Source: a virus. From it: a stretch of 28,895 nucleotides of DNA. The stretch's first letter is position 1, and every line of letters starts with the position of its first letter. Location of the stretch: IMG/VR virus record IMGVR_UViG_3300031977_002709, positions 1-28,895 of that record; one strand, written 5' to 3'. The translations under genes and the position numbers were made by a program. The notes below the pieces were generated by a model that made no database searches, was not told where the DNA came from, and saw nothing but the letters and a program-made list of their open reading frames with translations. Positions 19,863 through 27,887 of this stretch are shown here, one piece after another.

Positions 19863-21766
19863 AAGTTAATGTTAACTTACAACAAGCAATAAAGGACTTT
19901 GAACTTTTAGACAAAAGAGTTGAAGAAACTGTTGATTCTATTAATAAGCTAGAAGCTGAAATAATACAACTTGAAAAAGAACAAAAAGAACTAGGTCCAA
20001 AGCAATTAGGCCGCCAACGCGACTACCAACAAGCTATTGATAAAACTAAACAACGTTTAAAAGAAGAAAAACAAGATTTAAAACAATTAAACACAGAGCG
20101 TAAAAAGGCTGACAAACAAGTTAAGGAATTAAAAAAGTCACAAGGTGATTTAAACGAAGCAACCAGTATTGCTGACCGCGCAACTGGCGGTTTAATTAGC
20201 AGTTTTAAAAGCATGAAGCTAGCTATTGGTGGCTCTATAAAATCATTAGGTAAATTTAAAGTGGCTTTAATTGCTACAGGTATTGGTGCTTTTGTAGTAT
20301 TATTAGGTAGTTTACAACAAGCATTTACTAGATCAGAAGAAGGCCAAAACAAATTCATTAAGTTAATGTCACAAATAGGCAATGTGGTTAACAACACGTT
20401 AGATATATTTGCTGACTTTGGTATGTCTGTTATAAATGCTGGTAAAGCGTTATTTAAACTAGCTAAGGGTGACTTAGGGGGTGCTGCAAGGGCTTTTGGT
20501 GAAGCCAAAAACAATATAAATGATGCAACCGATGCTATAGTTAATTTTACAGATACAATTAAAAAAGAGGGTGCAATAGTTGATGACATAGCAAACAAAC
20601 GCGCTAAAGCTGACAAAGTAGACAGGCAATTAATATTAGATAGAGCTGAAGCAAACAGAAAATTCAATGAATTACGTGAAAAAGCAGCTGATAAAGAAAA
20701 CATTAGCATTGAAGAACGTATTACAGCCTTAAAAGAAGCCGGTAAAATTGAAGAAGAAATAACTAAAAAAGAAATTGAAGCTGCAAAACTTAGATTTGAA
20801 GCCAAAAAAGCTGAAAATGAACTAGGTAAAAGCACAAAAGAAGATCTAGATGAACAAGCTAGGCTACAAGCAGCCGTTACTGACTTAGAAACTAAACGTT
20901 TACGTAGGCAAAAACTTTTAACAGCAGAAATTACCACTGCCTTACGTGAAGAAAAAGCAGAACGTAAAGCTGCATCTGCTCAATTAGCATCTGAGTATGT
21001 ATTTTTGCCAGGCGTTGGTTTTGTTACTAAAGAGCAATTTGATAAAATAAAAGCAAATGGTGAAGCCATACAAACAACTTTAGATGACTTCAAAAAAAGA
21101 AAAGAAGATGAAGAAGCTGAAACCGAGTTACAAAAACTACAACTTGAGGAGCAACGCACACTAGCAGAACTTGATAGGCTTAATGCTACTGAAGAGCAAA
21201 AAATGCAGATTAAAAAGTTCTACAGTGATAAATATTTAGAGTTAGAAACCAATAATAAAAAGAAAGAGGAAAATGTAGATAAAATGGTGGCTCAAGCTAA
21301 AATAGCTCAAGCTGGCCAGGTATTTGCTTTAGTAGGGCAAATAGCTAAAAAAGGTAGCAAGGTAGGTAAAATAGCTGCAATAGGCCAAACAGTTATTAGC
21401 GGAATACAGTCAGTACAGAATGCATATACAACAGCGCAATCATCTCCAATAACAGCAGTGAACCCTGGTTATCCTTTACAACAAGCAATTATTGCTGGGG
21501 CATTTAGTGCTGCACAATTAGCTAAAATAATAGCAACAAACCCAGAATCACCAGCTGCGGCCGGAGGTTTACGCCCTACAGGTGGTGGTGCAGAACCAGC
21601 AGTGCCACAATTTAATGTAGTTGGTGCAACTGCTACAAGCCAATTAGCTACAGCTATTGGTGAACAAGAACAACAACCTGTACAAGCATATGTGGTTAGC
21701 CAAGATGTTACAACAGCACAAAGCCTAGAAAACAACATAATTACAGGTGCAACTTTAGGCGGATAA
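19838..21766 (+). CDS. Tape measure protein
   Basis: A 642-residue protein with long coiled-coil regions: about 18-105 (Lys/Glu/Gln-rich heptads) and about 245-490. Between them is a membrane-active hydrophobic segment at 141-160 (KVALIATGIGAFVVLLGSLQ). The C-terminal part is Ala/Gly-rich (AAAGGLRPTGGGAEPA) and more ordered. This is the classic tape measure layout: it sets tail length and helps DNA cross the envelope. At about 0.15 nm per residue the tail would be roughly 95-100 nm, a rule of thumb only. It lies after the chaperone, terminator and neck genes as expected. Confidence 0.88.
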   Translation: MATEQANIKVNVNLQQAIKDFELLDKRVEETVDSINKLEAEIIQLEKEQKELGPKQLGRQRDYQQAIDKTKQRLKEEKQDLKQLNTERKKADKQVKELKKSQGDLNEATSIADRATGGLISSFKSMKLAIGGSIKSLGKFKVALIATGIGAFVVLLGSLQQAFTRSEEGQNKFIKLMSQIGNVVNNTLDIFADFGMSVINAGKALFKLAKGDLGGAARAFGEAKNNINDATDAIVNFTDTIKKEGAIVDDIANKRAKADKVDRQLILDRAEANRKFNELREKAADKENISIEERITALKEAGKIEEEITKKEIEAAKLRFEAKKAENELGKSTKEDLDEQARLQAAVTDLETKRLRRQKLLTAEITTALREEKAERKAASAQLASEYVFLPGVGFVTKEQFDKIKANGEAIQTTLDDFKKRKEDEEAETELQKLQLEEQRTLAELDRLNATEEQKMQIKKFYSDKYLELETNNKKKEENVDKMVAQAKIAQAGQVFALVGQIAKKGSKVGKIAAIGQTVISGIQSVQNAYTTAQSSPITAVNPGYPLQQAIIAGAFSAAQLAKIIATNPESPAAAGGLRPTGGGAEPAVPQFNVVGATATSQLATAIGEQEQQPVQAYVVSQDVTTAQSLENNIITGATLGG

Positions 21767-21809
21767 TTATAACAAAGTAAAATTAACAATGTTTTTAAAA
21801 AAATGAGCA

Positions 21810-22406
21810 ATGAACATAATAGAACTAGTAATCAACGAGGACGAGGAGCTGAGCGGTGTGGATGCGATCAGTGTAGTAGAACAACCTGCGATAGAGGAGG
21901 ACTTTGTTGCCTTAAAAAACCAGCAACAGGAAATCAAACTTGCAGAAGTATCTGCAGAGAAACGAATACTGATGGGGGCTGCACTTGTTCCAGAGAAACC
22001 CATATATAGAAGCAACGGTGAAGAAGAATTTTATATTTTCTTCAGCAAAGATACAGTAGTTAAAGCTAGCCAAATGTTTTTAAAACGTGGCAACCAAAGT
22101 AAAGCAACCCTAGAGCATGCAGAAGCCATAGGCGGTATGACTGTAGTTGAATCTTGGTTAGTTGAAGACGATGTACACGATAAAAGCCGTAAATACGGTT
22201 TAAACGTACCTGTTGGTACTTGGATGGTTAGCATGAAAGTAGACAACGATGAAGTATGGAACGACTACGTAAAAACAGGCAAAGTTAAAGGTTTTAGCAT
22301 AGAGGGCTATTTTGCAGACAAATTACAACGCCCACAAGATAAACAAAAAGACCAATTAAGCGAAGAAGAACTTCTTATAAAAAAATTAATAGATGCCTTA
22401 CAATAA
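21810..22406 (+). CDS. Prohead protease, XkdF-like (peptidase S78 group 2)
   Basis: A 198-residue protein. An N-terminal segment has VDAISVVEQPAIEEDFVALK. Then come LMGAALVPEKPIYR (54-67), ATLEHAEAIGG with H103, TVVESWLVEDDVHDKSRKYG and VPVGTWMVSMKVD. VKGFSIEGYF contains the likely nucleophile S163. These match the XkdF-like putative serine protease family that processes scaffold and capsid. It sits just upstream of scaffold and capsid. The 43-nt gap before it (21767-21809) holds no obvious signal. Start at 21810 gives the expected N-terminus. Confidence 0.85.
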   Translation: MNIIELVINEDEELSGVDAISVVEQPAIEEDFVALKNQQQEIKLAEVSAEKRILMGAALVPEKPIYRSNGEEEFYIFFSKDTVVKASQMFLKRGNQSKATLEHAEAIGGMTVVESWLVEDDVHDKSRKYGLNVPVGTWMVSMKVDNDEVWNDYVKTGKVKGFSIEGYFADKLQRPQDKQKDQLSEEELLIKKLIDALQ

Positions 22407-22548
22407 AATACAAGCAACACCAAGTAAAACAAGCCCTACTAGTGGCCGTAGAGGCTGTTTGTGTAAAAATGGTACTTATAGCACTAAATGCTGTAACGGT
22501 GATTTACAAAACCAAGGCATAGGCGCATTAACAGGCCAAAACGGTTGA
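22393..22548 (+). CDS. Small Cys-rich phage protein (51 aa)
   Basis: A 51-residue product has RRGCLCKNGTYSTKCCNGDL (19-38), a CxC...CC layout suited to binding a metal or to disulfides, followed by QNQGIGALTGQNG. From memory this GCLCxxGTYxxxCCxGxxxxQGIG motif is common in small proteins of Bacteroidota phages close to capsid genes; its function is unknown. It overlaps the protease by 14 nt. The gap from 22549 to 22612 is A-rich and holds only leader sequence. Confidence 0.65.
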   Translation: MPYNKIQATPSKTSPTSGRRGCLCKNGTYSTKCCNGDLQNQGIGALTGQNG

Positions 22549-22612
22549 ATTTACAACAACAATTAAATTAACCTGTTTTACAAAAAAAAATAACCAAATA
22601 ATATATATTAAA

Positions 22613-23260
22613 ATGGATGCTAAAGAAACTTTAAATAAAGTAAGAACTATTTTAGGTTTAGATGTTAAACTTGAAGAGAAATTACTTGAAAACGGTACGC
22701 GTTTAGTAGCTGATCAATTTGCTGCTGGCAACGAGGTTTTTATCATGTCAGAAAATGACGAAAAAATACCAGTTCCTGCTGGTGAATACCTAATGGAAGA
22801 TGGTAAACTTTTATACGTAAAAGAAGACGGTGTTATTGAATCTTTAAAAGATGAAAAAGAAGAAGAGGAAGAAGAAGACAAAGAAATGAAATACGAAGAC
22901 AAAGAGGAAATGGCACAGGAAACTGAACTTGAAGATGACGGCAAAGAAGCTGACGTACAAGATTGGGCTGGTATGGAAAAAAGAATAAAAAACCTTGAAG
23001 ATGCAATTGCTGACTTAAAAAGAGAGCATGAAGCATTAATGCAAAAAGAGGAATTAAGCCAAGAAGCTGAAAACCTTGAAGAAGTTAACGAAGAAGTTAC
23101 AGAGGAAAACCAAGAAGTTAACGAGCAAAAAGAAGAGCTTTCTGCAGCACCAAAACAAATAAAACATAACCCTGAGGCTAACCAACAAATTGAATTAACA
23201 AAAATTGGTAAGGTTTCAGATTTAAGACAAAGAGTATTTAATCAAATTTTTTCAAAATAA
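22613..23260 (+). CDS. Scaffold-like acidic coiled-coil protein
   Basis: A 215-residue, strongly acidic protein. Residues 1-80 form a folded-looking domain (ENGTRLVADQFAAGNEVFIM, then VPAGEYLMEDGKLLYVKEDG). Next comes an Asp/Glu run with eight or more consecutive acidic residues, and a coiled coil (120-175, MEKRIKNLEDAIADLKREHE). A basic C-terminus includes KIGKVSDLRQRVFNQIF, which could bind capsid protein. Location between the protease and the major capsid, high charge and helical content fit a scaffold that is removed by the protease. The N-terminal domain resembles one sometimes fused to proteases. Confidence 0.75.
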   Translation: MDAKETLNKVRTILGLDVKLEEKLLENGTRLVADQFAAGNEVFIMSENDEKIPVPAGEYLMEDGKLLYVKEDGVIESLKDEKEEEEEEDKEMKYEDKEEMAQETELEDDGKEADVQDWAGMEKRIKNLEDAIADLKREHEALMQKEELSQEAENLEEVNEEVTEENQEVNEQKEELSAAPKQIKHNPEANQQIELTKIGKVSDLRQRVFNQIFSK

Positions 23261-23283
23261 TAATCAATAATTAATTTTTAACA

Positions 23284-24210
23284 ATGGCAACAACAGTAAA
23301 CATTACATCAACTTATGCTGGGGAATTTAGTCAGAAGTACATTTCTGCGGCATTATTATCGTCATCAACTATTGCTGACGGAGGAGTTGAAGTTATGCCA
23401 AACGTAAAATTTAAAGAAGTAATTCAACGTGTTGAAACTGGTTCTTTAATTGCGGATGGTTCATGTGACTTCGACGCTAGTTCTTCGGTAACTTTAAGCG
23501 AAGTAATTTTGCAACCAGAAGAATTTCAGGTAAACTTACAATTATGTAAATCAGACTTTATTAACACGTGGGATGCTATCCAGATGGGATATAGCGCATT
23601 TGACCAACTTCCTACTTCTTTTGCGGACTATTTAATTGCTCACGTAGCAGCTAAAGTAGCAGCTCAAAACGAAATTAACATCTGGCAGGGTGCTACAGCT
23701 ACAGCTGGTCAATATAATGGTTTTGAAGCATTAGCAGCAGCAGGTGGTTCAGGAGTAGTACCAGTAACAGGAACAACTTTAACTTCAGGTAACATTTTAG
23801 CTGAAATGCAAAAGGTTGTAGATGCTATTCCTAACTCTTTATATGGTAAAGAAGATTTAAAACTTTATATTAGCCCTAAAGCAGCTAAATTATATGTACA
23901 AGTTCTTGGCGGTTTCGCAGCTACTATCGGTGCAAACGGTGTAGATAACAAAGGAACAATGTGGTATAACAACGGTTCTTTAAGCTATAATGGAGTTCCA
24001 ATTTTTGTAGCAAGAGGATTAACTGCAGACCACATGTTTGCAGCAGAATCTAGCAACTTATTCTTTGGTACTGGTCTCATGAATGACTGGAACGAGGTAC
24101 GTGTAATTGACATGGCTGACATTGACGGATCAAAAAACGTTAGAATCGTTATGAGGTTTACAGCTGGATGTGCAATTGGCGTTGGTGCTGACGTAGTATA
24201 TTATTCATAA
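23284..24210 (+). CDS. Major capsid protein, HK97 fold
   Basis: A 308-residue protein with the N-terminal region ITSTYAGEFSQKYISAALLS, an E-loop-type segment (50-90), and FADYLIAHVAAKVAAQNEINIWQG (spine-helix-like). The C-terminal half contains LYISPKAAKLYVQ and GVPIFVARGLTADHMFAAESSNL, ending in a beta-rich tail. Length, location after protease and scaffold, and codon use favouring abundant codons (AAC, GGT, TTC) indicate the main shell protein. A 24-nt leader with TAATTTTTAACA before the ATG (23284) resembles strong Bacteroidota translation leaders. A terminator follows at 24227. Confidence 0.85.
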   Translation: MATTVNITSTYAGEFSQKYISAALLSSSTIADGGVEVMPNVKFKEVIQRVETGSLIADGSCDFDASSSVTLSEVILQPEEFQVNLQLCKSDFINTWDAIQMGYSAFDQLPTSFADYLIAHVAAKVAAQNEINIWQGATATAGQYNGFEALAAAGGSGVVPVTGTTLTSGNILAEMQKVVDAIPNSLYGKEDLKLYISPKAAKLYVQVLGGFAATIGANGVDNKGTMWYNNGSLSYNGVPIFVARGLTADHMFAAESSNLFFGTGLMNDWNEVRVIDMADIDGSKNVRIVMRFTAGCAIGVGADVVYYS

Positions 24211-24226
24211 ATATTAACCTATATAT

Positions 24227-24250
24227 GGGGCATTAATTTGCCCCTTATAT
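24227..24250 (+). terminator. Terminator after major capsid gene
   Basis: GGGGCA (24227-24232) pairs with TGCCCC (24239-24244) around TTAATT, followed by TTATATT. It starts 17 nt after the capsid stop and could make capsid transcripts end early, raising capsid over downstream genes. Confidence 0.7.
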
Positions 24251-24266
24251 TAAAAAACTTTAAATT

Positions 24267-24815
24267 ATGTCTTGTGATATTTCTTTAGGTAGATTAGAAC
24301 CATGTAAAGATTCCGTTGGAGGAATTAGAGCAATTTATTTTATAAACTACACAAATGGTTTATTAGATACTGCTACTTTTGACTCAGACGAAATTATTAC
24401 AGGTTTTGCTTCTGCTTTAACATTGTACAAATATGATTTAAAAGGTGCTAATTCGTTTGATGAAACAAATGAAAACTCTAGAGAAAATGGAACTAGCTTT
24501 TTTACACAAACAGGAACAATTGTTCTTAAAAAGCAAGATGCAACTACTAGAAAGCAAATGAAACTACTTAGCTGGGGTAGACCCCAAGTTGTGGTTGAAT
24601 TTTATAACTACGGTGCTAGCGACGAAACTAGATACGTTTTAGCGGGAATAGAAAACGGTTGTGAGGTAGCTCCTTCTACGGCTTCAGGAGCTGCAATGGG
24701 AGATTTAAATGGGTATAACATTACCTTTACTGGAACTGAAAAAGAACCAGCTTTCTTTATTGACCCTACAATTATTAACGATACAACAAACACAACTGTT
24801 GTTAGCGGTACGTAA
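24267..24815 (+). CDS. Major tail tube protein-like
   Basis: A 182-residue beta-rich protein: MSCDISLGRLEPCKDSVGGI, then RAIYFINYTNGLLD. The central YKYDLKGANSFDETNENSRENG is followed by TSFFTQTGTIVLKKQD. Then come LLSWGRPQVVVEFYN and GAAMGDLNGYNITFTGTEKE. The LGRLxPCKDxVGGIxAIYFxNY start and AMGDLxGYxxTFTGxE end are those of Bacteroidota phage major tail proteins as I recall them. It is placed right after capsid. It ends before a strong terminator. Confidence 0.7.
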   Translation: MSCDISLGRLEPCKDSVGGIRAIYFINYTNGLLDTATFDSDEIITGFASALTLYKYDLKGANSFDETNENSRENGTSFFTQTGTIVLKKQDATTRKQMKLLSWGRPQVVVEFYNYGASDETRYVLAGIENGCEVAPSTASGAAMGDLNGYNITFTGTEKEPAFFIDPTIINDTTNTTVVSGT

Positions 24816-24837
24816 TAACTTTTTAATTTCATATTAT

Positions 24838-24869
24838 AAAGCCACTTTTTTTAAGGTGGCTTTTTTTTT
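24838..24869 (+). terminator. Strong terminator after tail tube gene
   Basis: AAAGCCAC (24838-24845) pairs with GTGGCTTT (24856-24863) around a ten-base loop, followed by a T run to 24869. The flanking A and T runs make it potentially bidirectional. Confidence 0.82.
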
Positions 24870-24874
24870 ACATA

Positions 24875-24892
24875 ACATTTAACAATAAATGT
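24875..24892. repeat. Perfect inverted repeat ACATTTA-ACAA-TAAATGT
   Basis: A seven-base perfect inverted repeat with a 4-nt spacer lies right after the terminator and 27 nt before the ATG at 24919. It could be an operator or part of a promoter for the portal operon. The opposite strand contains TTGTTAAATGT, loosely like the 18-bp motif. Confidence 0.4.
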
Positions 24893-24918
24893 ATTTTTAT
24901 GTTTTATAAAAAACAACA

Positions 24919-25254
24919 ATGATAATATTAACAACTAGCAGTTCTGCGCAAGAAATTAAATTTATTCCACGTGAATACGCAGCTACTAGTATTGTAATAC
25001 ACAACGAAGACACCAATACAAGCACAACTTATACTGGTTTAACATTTACAACTGAAGCATACTATTTAAAAACAGATGTTACATTTAACCCAGTGCTTAA
25101 AGAGGGTACTTTTTATAACATAAGTGTATTAAACAACAGTGATGTTATTTATAAAGATAACATATTCTGTACAGACCAAAACATTTCGGTTTACAGTATA
25201 AACAACAATGAATATACTGAGCATGAAACCACAAACGAATACATTGTATTATGA
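24919..25254 (+). CDS. Small beta-rich structural protein (111 aa)
   Basis: A 111-residue protein is nearly all alternating Thr/Ile/Val/Tyr strands (AATSIVIHNEDTNTSTTYTG, then FYNISVLNNSDVIYKD), suggesting an Ig-like or beta-sandwich domain. It is the first gene after a terminator and inverted repeat. It overlaps the portal start by 4 nt. It may be a head decoration or neck protein, or a fibre subunit; there is no specific family match. Confidence 0.62.
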   Translation: MIILTTSSSAQEIKFIPREYAATSIVIHNEDTNTSTTYTGLTFTTEAYYLKTDVTFNPVLKEGTFYNISVLNNSDVIYKDNIFCTDQNISVYSINNNEYTEHETTNEYIVL

Positions 25255-27077
25255 CAAATGATTTATTCATAACAAATTTAGCAGCTTATACTGCACCTAA
25301 AATAGTTGAACTTAAAAACAAAGAATGGGTTTATTACGGTGATGATAACCAATACTTTAATTATCTAATAGAACTTTATTTAAATTCAACAACAAATCAT
25401 AGTATTATAAACGGTGTTGCTAACCAAATTTATGGGCGTGGCATTGCAGCATTAGATGCAGATAAAAAGCCAGAGCAATACGCACAAATGATGACTATAT
25501 TTAAAAAAGAATGTTTGCGTAAATACATAAAAGATTTTAAAATATTTGGCATGGCTGCTTTACAAATAACATACCAAAATGGTAAAGTTGTAAGTGCAAC
25601 GCATTTTCCAATGGAAACGTTAAGATCAGAAAAATGTAACGAAGAAGGAGAAATAGAAGCATGGTACTACAGTAACGATTGGTCAACTATAAAACCATCA
25701 GACAAACCTTTACGCATACCGGCATTTGGTTTTGGTAACAACACTGAAAATGAAATGTACGTATTACGCCCTTACGTGCCTGGGCATTATTATTACAGCC
25801 CATGCGATTACACTGGTGGTTTGCCTTATGCAAAGTTAGAAGATGAAATTGGTGATTACCTAATTAACGATACAATAAATAACTTTAGCGGAACTAAAGT
25901 GGTGAACTTTAATAATGGTGTTCCTGAGCCTGATAAAATGCAACAAATAAAAAGCGATGTAATGAACAAACTTACAGGTAGTCGCGGTGAAAAAGTAATT
26001 GTAGCATTTAACAATAACTCAGAAAGCAAAACAACTGTTGATGATATACCATTAAACGATGCCCCAGCGCATTACCAATATTTAAGTGATGAATGTTTTA
26101 AAAAACTAATAGTAGCGCATAGAGTTACTTCGCCTATGTTATTAGGTATTAGAGAGGGCAATAATGGCTTAGGCAACAACGCTGATGAAATAGAAACTGC
26201 TACATTACTAATGGATAACATTGTAATTAAAAGTTACCAAGACCAGATAATTGACTCTATGGACGAAATACTTACAGTTAATGAAATAGCATTAGGTTTA
26301 TATTTTAAAACCTTAAAACCACTTGCATTTAACGATATAGACGAGTTACAAGGTGTTGACGAGGAAGTAGCTGAAGAAGAAACTGGTGTTGAACTAAGCG
26401 ACCAACGCCCAAAACTAAGTGATGAACAAGCTGACGCTATATTTACAGCATTACAAGGTGAAGAAATAAATGATGAATGGGAACTAGTTGATGAACGCGA
26501 GGTAGATGATGAAAACCTTAGCATACAGGAATGGGCTAATGCAAGCATAGTAGACATACCAGAAACAACTTTAAGTAAAATTAAAAAGGTTTTATTTAAC
26601 AACCCAAGCCCAATAGCATACAGCGAGGGTAAATGGTCTGACTTAGATAGCAAAAATTACAAAATACGTTACCAGTATTTTAAAAAGTCAAACGCTGGAA
26701 CAATACAAAAAGATAAAAGCAGTTACAAATCTAGGCCATTTTGTGATAACATGATGCAGCTTGCAAGCAAAGGTATTGTTTACAGAATAGAAGATATTGA
26801 TAAAGCAAGTAGAGATGGCATAAATGGTGGCTTTGCAAAAGAGGGCTCAACAACCTATGATCTCTTTAAATACAAAGGTGGTTGTTACTGCAGACATGCT
26901 TGGAAAGAAATATTGTATCGTAGAAAAAAAGGAGCAGAGGTTTCACCTGATTTGGCTAATTACCGCAGAACTGGTGAAATACCAAAAACATATAAACGTA
27001 ACCCCTGGGGTAGTAAACAAGCTAAACAAGCGACATTTGATTTACCAAACCATGGAAGTTTAAAATATAAATACTAA
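25251..27077 (+). CDS. Portal protein with C-terminal fusion domain
   Basis: A 608-residue protein. Residues 1-360 read as a portal of the HK97/SPP1-like group: TNHSIINGVANQIYGRG, FGMAALQITYQNGKVVSATH, and INDTINNFSGTKVVNFNNGV. Then ITYxx-type clip/wing segments lead into VTSPMLLGIREGNNGLGNNA (near 298). A linker of acidic residues (363-400) follows. Residues 470-555 form an extra domain, YQYFKKSNAGTIQKDKSSYK through GGCYCRHAWKEILYR (C545 and H548 region), resembling Mu-gpF-like minor head proteins. The fusion suggests portal and minor head functions on one chain. The portal ring would be the entry point for DNA. Confidence 0.8.
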   Translation: MTNDLFITNLAAYTAPKIVELKNKEWVYYGDDNQYFNYLIELYLNSTTNHSIINGVANQIYGRGIAALDADKKPEQYAQMMTIFKKECLRKYIKDFKIFGMAALQITYQNGKVVSATHFPMETLRSEKCNEEGEIEAWYYSNDWSTIKPSDKPLRIPAFGFGNNTENEMYVLRPYVPGHYYYSPCDYTGGLPYAKLEDEIGDYLINDTINNFSGTKVVNFNNGVPEPDKMQQIKSDVMNKLTGSRGEKVIVAFNNNSESKTTVDDIPLNDAPAHYQYLSDECFKKLIVAHRVTSPMLLGIREGNNGLGNNADEIETATLLMDNIVIKSYQDQIIDSMDEILTVNEIALGLYFKTLKPLAFNDIDELQGVDEEVAEEETGVELSDQRPKLSDEQADAIFTALQGEEINDEWELVDEREVDDENLSIQEWANASIVDIPETTLSKIKKVLFNNPSPIAYSEGKWSDLDSKNYKIRYQYFKKSNAGTIQKDKSSYKSRPFCDNMMQLASKGIVYRIEDIDKASRDGINGGFAKEGSTTYDLFKYKGGCYCRHAWKEILYRRKKGAEVSPDLANYRRTGEIPKTYKRNPWGSKQAKQATFDLPNHGSLKYKY

Positions 27078-27589
27078 TGGCAACAGCATTATTTGTAACA
27101 ACAAAAGATATTAAACGCTACTCGGTGTTAAGTGGGAATGTAGACCCTGATAAATTTATTTACATGGTGGAAATTGCTATGGACACACAAATACAAAATT
27201 ATACAGGTACTAAGTTGTATGAAAAAATACAAAACCTTATAGTTGCTGGAACAATTAATGATCCTGCTAATGCTGATTATAAAACGCTATTAGAAACTTA
27301 TTTAAAGCCTATGACTATTTACTGGGCTTTAACTACATATATGCCATTTGCTGCGTATACAGTGGCTAATGGCGGAGTATATAAGCATACTAGTGAAAGT
27401 GCTGTAACTGTAGAGAAAAATGAAGTAGATTATTTACAAGAAAAATATAGAGATATTGCACAATATTACACTAATAATTTTATAAATTTTATGGTGTATA
27501 ATCAGTCAACTTATCCTGAATATAATCAGAACACAGAAGACGATACATACCCAAGTAGTAATGCAGATTTTGGTGGATGGGTATTATAA
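27077..27589 (+). CDS. Head-tail connector-like protein
   Basis: A 170-residue mostly helical protein: LFVTTKDIKRYSVLSGNVDP, then FIYMVEIAMDTQIQNYTGTK, then ALTTYMPFAAYTVANGGVYK. The layout (DIxxxxxLxGNVDPDxF, LxxxIQNYxGTxLYE, TVANGGVxxHxSE) matches connector/adaptor proteins (DUF6712-like) that I recall following portals in Bacteroidota phages. It would seal the portal and link to neck proteins. It starts with the last base of the portal stop. Confidence 0.72.
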   Translation: MATALFVTTKDIKRYSVLSGNVDPDKFIYMVEIAMDTQIQNYTGTKLYEKIQNLIVAGTINDPANADYKTLLETYLKPMTIYWALTTYMPFAAYTVANGGVYKHTSESAVTVEKNEVDYLQEKYRDIAQYYTNNFINFMVYNQSTYPEYNQNTEDDTYPSSNADFGGWVL

Positions 27590-27690
27590 AATACAAAACA
27601 AAACAAGAAAATATTGTTAAGTTACAACAATTTTTAAATGAAAAATATGTGGATACAAACAAACACGTTAAACCTAAAAATAAAATATGA
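27577..27690 (+). CDS. Tiny basic protein (37 aa)
   Basis: A 37-residue Lys-rich product (MGIIKYKTKQENIVKLQQFL, then NEKYVDTNKHVKPKNKI). It overlaps the connector by 13 nt and the next start by 4 nt. It has no motif. The coding call rests on packing alone. Confidence 0.4.
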   Translation: MGIIKYKTKQENIVKLQQFLNEKYVDTNKHVKPKNKI

Positions 27691-27887
27691 GTATTGTAGC
27701 TAATACAGGCAACTGGGGAAAAATATATAGTTATAGTTGGTGGGGTTCAACTACTAATGATGTTAACTTTGGTGATGATTACTATGTAAGTTATTTGCTT
27801 AGTGATCTGGAACGTAGAGTACAAATTTTCGAAAATAACACTATGTCAATTCAATTGTTAAATAACTTAAAACAATGTTATGAGTAA
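27687..27887 (+). CDS. Small hypothetical protein (66 aa)
   Basis: A 66-residue product begins MSIVANTGNWGKIYSYSWWG, with a Trp/Tyr/Gly-rich N-terminus, then a helical tail (LLSDLERRVQIFENNTMSIQ). It overlaps the preceding 37-aa gene by 4 nt and the fibre-like gene by 8 nt. The aromatic start and helical end are compatible with a structural adaptor for the fibre, but it is not recognised. Confidence 0.6.
   Translation: MSIVANTGNWGKIYSYSWWGSTTNDVNFGDDYYVSYLLSDLERRVQIFENNTMSIQLLNNLKQCYE

Noticed and set aside
20023-20937. Long minus-strand open frame (304 codons)
   Set aside because: It is antisense to the tape measure coiled coil; the Ser/Leu-rich product is what reverse-reading Lys/Glu/Ala codons gives, with no domain.
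21803-22009. + strand frame of 68 codons overlapping the protease start
   Set aside because: It is a shifted reading of the protease N-terminus, Cys/Arg/Gly-rich, whereas the 21810 frame gives a clear XkdF-like protein.
26234-26653. Minus-strand open frame of 139 codons
   Set aside because: It lies entirely inside the portal gene, is Ser-rich and low in complexity, and all neighbouring genes run on the + strand.
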